NCBI RefSeq assembly: GCF_032854445.1
Contig: NC_088303.1
Span: 12,283,501-12,347,500 of the forward strand
Length of the DNA: 64,000 nt
From: Liolophura sinensis
Lineage: Eukaryota > Mollusca > Polyplacophora > Chitonida > Chitonidae
Direction of reading: 5' to 3'
Both the position numbers and the translations under genes were made by a program. The notes beneath the pieces were generated by a model. It did no database searches. It had not been told where the DNA came from and saw only the letters and a program-made list of their open reading frames with translations. Positions 61,901 through 64,000 of this stretch are shown piece by piece (positions within the stretch are counted from its first letter, which is position 1; every line of letters starts with the position of its first letter).

Positions 61901-63767
61901 CGGATTTCCACTCATCTTTAGTGCTGCTTTAATGAGACGACTGACCAAAGGCAAGTAAGCCGCGCCGCCCGACCAATTATACTGATACGGGTCAACCAGT
62001 CGTTGTACTATCCCCTTAATGCTGAACGCCAAGTGACGAAGTTACAACTTTCTCTTTTAAGGCCTTAGGTGTCACCCGACATAGGATTGACACAGGATCT
62101 ACCGCTTCCTGAAGCGGACTTTCTACCAACGTGCTATCTGGGCGGGTCTACTTCAAAGGGTAGAAAAACTTGGCAAATATAAAGGCAATTCGATTGTACC
62201 ACTACACTACAAGAGTAGAGAAATTTGGTCAGTACGAAGACAATTCCATTGCAAAAGCAGAGGCAACACTACAAGGGGTAGAGAAATTTGGTCCATACAA
62301 AGAAAGTTTAATTCATGGACAGAAAGAACAAAAGTCGTAACATTTTCCTAGTGGCATTGAGACATGTGGATGTAACTGTCGATTTCAACACACTCAGCTC
62401 TAAAGCTTAATCTCTGGGATTTTATGGAAAGAATATTATTTTCTCCGCGACACCTCGGGTGATACCACACCTACCTGAACTACCTGCCGGTGCGGAGACT
62501 GTTGAGGTTGTGGGGTTGTCTGAAAAGAAATTGAAGATGTATGCTTCGTGTATTATTATGCACAATGAGAAGGGCGACACGGCAATGCCCCACCAGTTTT
62601 GTGGCTGGAGGAAACTCTAGCTCCCCAGACAGACATAGACGTTTGACAATTTTCTAGCAAACAGACACCTTCCGTAATGGGCAAAAAAACATTCTCGAAG
62701 CAACAATTCACCTGCACGAAAGACGGAAGAAACAAACGATCTAGCGCTTAAAGGTCTGTACAGAACTACACGATATGTTCTTGACGAGTAAACTAGCACT
62801 GCAGTAGCCAATTTCGGCGCCAAAAAGAAGAGAACCATTACTTTGTAATGGTTTATCACATGACTTGACCGTATAGAGTATAACGTATTGCGCTACCAGT
62901 TACTGTCTACGAGACCATAAGCTAGCCGAGTTAATGAATTACTCACGACCGTGAACGTGATATGAATGATGTAGGATAAATCAAAATTTTGATGCGAAAA
63001 ATCACAATGTTTAATAGAGGCAGATATTAGAAAATGAAAACCGCTCAACCAAAAAAGTGGTTCAATAGTTTTTCTTGTGGTAAAAAGTGTAACCACTTTT
63101 TCATTTTTAAGTGCCTGATTCAGCTGTTAAAAATTACCAGGACATCGATGAGAGATGATCAAATTATGGAGCTATCCACGTAAATCGTCACTGAACATGT
63201 AATAATTAAAATCTTAAATTCTTAAATTAAACAGCTTTATTTGTCATAGGAACGAAAAGATATAATGACTGTAAGACCGCGTATATATTAGTCACGATAT
63301 AAATCACGATTTTATACCTGACATTTTACACACCAAGCACCTTAAAATACGCCGCTTTTGATCCCAAACTTACCTATGCTTAGCCTTGAAAGTCAGATGC
63401 GCAACGATAATTAACAAATAAATGCAAGATAGAAGTGTGGTATATTGGGCCTTGCTGACACAGTCTGGCACAAGGCTTCAACGACTTCAACGGTCATGCT
63501 ACTGATGAAGATCAACCCAAAAATATAGAGCAAGTCTACGGCCGTGGCTCAAGGTCACGCTAATCACTGATGAATGTAAACAAACTGTAAGCTCAAATCC
63601 CAACTTAATCAAAGGTAACCCTGTCGATGAAACTCTCTGGAAAATTTAACCCAAAAGTTAATCACCGACCTCTCATGCGCACAGCGTACATAGACACAGT
63701 TCCGGACACTGCTCCACTGACCAATAGGAGCGGTTCGCCGTTCCCGCTCTGTTCTTGGCGTATGAAC
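58832..63767 (-). CDS. CUB (partial)/LDLa single-pass membrane protein, 5' part off the window
   Basis: Four exons, 63767-63670, 62519-62475, 61215-61084 and 58977-58832, all join in the same phase (one base carried over). In order: the end of an extracellular domain ending [20 protein letters not shown], beta-rich and compatible with the last strands of a CUB domain; a Thr/Ser/Pro linker ([14 protein letters not shown]); one LDL-receptor class A repeat with six Cys and the acidic calcium site [16 protein letters not shown]; a membrane span ([20 protein letters not shown]); and a cytoplasmic tail of about 18 residues ([17 protein letters not shown]). The CUB-LDLa-membrane order is that of NETO-like receptors, but this tail is much shorter, so a lineage-specific surface protein is as likely. 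Ligand unknown. The CUB call rests on one exon. Confidence 0.75.
59168..59403 (-). mobile_element. SINE1, full length with imperfect target-site duplication
   Basis: Tail to head in reverse orientation: atttacttatttcacttatc, cagcattatggtgggaggaa, gactgagccacggaggcc. The flanks are cttcactttatct (59155-59167) and cttcacttcatct (59404-59416), a 13-bp duplication with one mismatch. Confidence 0.93.
59455..59605 (-). repeat. degenerate SINE-related fragment
   Basis: It reads tatacgacgacgggaaaacc, ttgcctgacaaacctcc and ggaatctggactcgatcacc, with wording shared with the stretch at 14975-15060. A short inner block (caaggatcgag) is repeated. Confidence 0.4.
59610..61083. other. LDLa gene last intron, nothing else recognised
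   Basis: AT-rich sequence without supported exons. A purine-pyrimidine symmetric gtagacagcgtagacagttt repeat is seen at about 59961-60000. Confidence 0.4.
61084..61215 (-). CDS. LDLa gene: LDL-receptor class A exon
   Basis: The acceptor is acccctttcag and the donor is CCTGTCG/gttagt. All six LDLa cysteines and the DxxDCGDxxDE calcium-binding core are in this one symmetric exon, as is usual for LDLa modules. Confidence 0.92.
61361..61700. repeat. 32-bp minisatellite in the LDLa gene
   Basis: About ten units of gagaaatttggttattacca followed by aggcaacaggta, 32-bp spacing. Diverged relatives (gagaaatttggtcagtacga) occur at 62160-62320, on the other side of a SINE2 insertion. Confidence 0.92.
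61795..62148 (-). mobile_element. SINE2, full length, splitting the 32-bp array
   Basis: Reverse-oriented SINE2 from its gtgagtgagtgagtg tail through gtttgacgtcgtgcttaata and agtgctgctttaatgagacg to the tRNA-like head (gaagcggactttctaccaac). It sits between two parts of the same repeat array, so it was inserted after the array formed. Confidence 0.92.
62475..62519 (-). CDS. LDLa gene: linker exon
   Basis: A 45-bp symmetric exon between acceptor tttcttttcag and donor AGTTCAG/gtaggt, encoding the Thr/Ser/Pro linker [14 protein letters not shown]. It is small and has no domain, so it is called from phase and splice sites. Confidence 0.68.
63670..63767 (-). CDS. LDLa gene: end of an extracellular (CUB-like) domain
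   Basis: The acceptor is ttgtcattttag and the donor is ATGAGAG/gtcggt. It encodes [20 protein letters not shown] and [12 protein letters not shown]. Its upstream neighbour is off the right edge. Confidence 0.65.
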
Positions 63768-63869
63768 CTAAAATGACAACGAAATAAGGCTTTAATTTTA
63801 ATTTTATGTTATATTTGGGATTCATGTTCCAGTGCGTTCGACTTATTCATTTTACCTTCACCTACTTCA

Positions 63870-63925
63870 TTTATTCGTTAATTTATTTGGCTGGATACGC
63901 CGTACTCAAGAATATTTCACCTAAC
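63870..63925 (-). repeat. SINE1 3' fragment
   Basis: The words taatttatttggctggatac and gccgtactcaagaatatttc match the SINE1 tail in reverse orientation. Confidence 0.75.
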
Positions 63926-64000
63926 TGGAAGCATCCCATACATGATTAGGTGTAGCTTTACACCAGGTTGTTTGGTTACTGGCCAGGTGCAGCCGTGTCA

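Overview
The window is nuclear DNA from an animal, most likely a marine mollusc (lophotrochozoan). The genes are split by introns with GT-AG borders whose phases match exon to exon. The protein families are metazoan. The spacers and introns are full of tRNA-derived SINEs of the type common in mollusc genomes, short inverted-repeat DNA transposons and minisatellites. There is a 200-N assembly gap at 10846-11045. The species cannot be named from the sequence alone.

Six genes could be assembled by hand. (1) TMEM201 (SAMP1/NET5, inner nuclear membrane), minus strand: nine exons from 11796 down to 240, the last part lying off the left edge. (2) An unrecognised plus-strand gene: a TATA/CCAAT promoter and probable non-coding first exon near 15.75-15.90 kb and a coding exon at 17444-17990 or 18022. 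(3) AHCY (S-adenosylhomocysteine hydrolase), minus strand: complete, nine exons, 30608 to 22267, 430 residues with all catalytic residues in place. (4) A Rab-type small GTPase, minus strand: complete, four exons, 46335 to 37327, with Val in place of the switch II Gln and a CSC prenylation tail. (5) A plus-strand gene at 52075-56034: three exons, 690 residues, with a ubiquitin-like N terminus, two ankyrin repeats and a C-terminal exon with four [F/H/Y]xxW motifs; it is ANKUB1-like at best. (6) A minus-strand CUB (partial)-LDLa-transmembrane protein, 63767 to 58832, its 5' part off the right edge.

Layout: 0-11.8 kb TMEM201, with a 43-bp and a 38-bp minisatellite in its eighth intron; 11.8-15.7 kb intergenic with two 21-bp-period arrays; 15.7-18.0 kb the unknown gene; 18-22.3 kb spacer ending in a 47-bp minisatellite; 22.3-30.7 kb AHCY; 30.7-37.3 kb mostly empty AT-rich spacer with one 62-64-bp array; 37.3-46.3 kb the Rab gene, whose 7.8-kb first intron holds a full SINE, a 41-bp array and a dense cluster of CRE/AP-1 motifs; 46.3-52 kb spacer dominated by a 43-bp minisatellite; 52-56 kb the ankyrin gene; 56-58.8 kb SINE debris; 58.8-64 kb the LDLa gene.

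The genes do not form a pathway. The most unusual structure is the 38-bp minisatellite that carries about 29 copies of a TMEM201 exon-intron junction. No bacterial operon, CRISPR array, viral genome or rRNA was seen. Domain and family names rest on recognised motifs and remembered family features, not on a database search.
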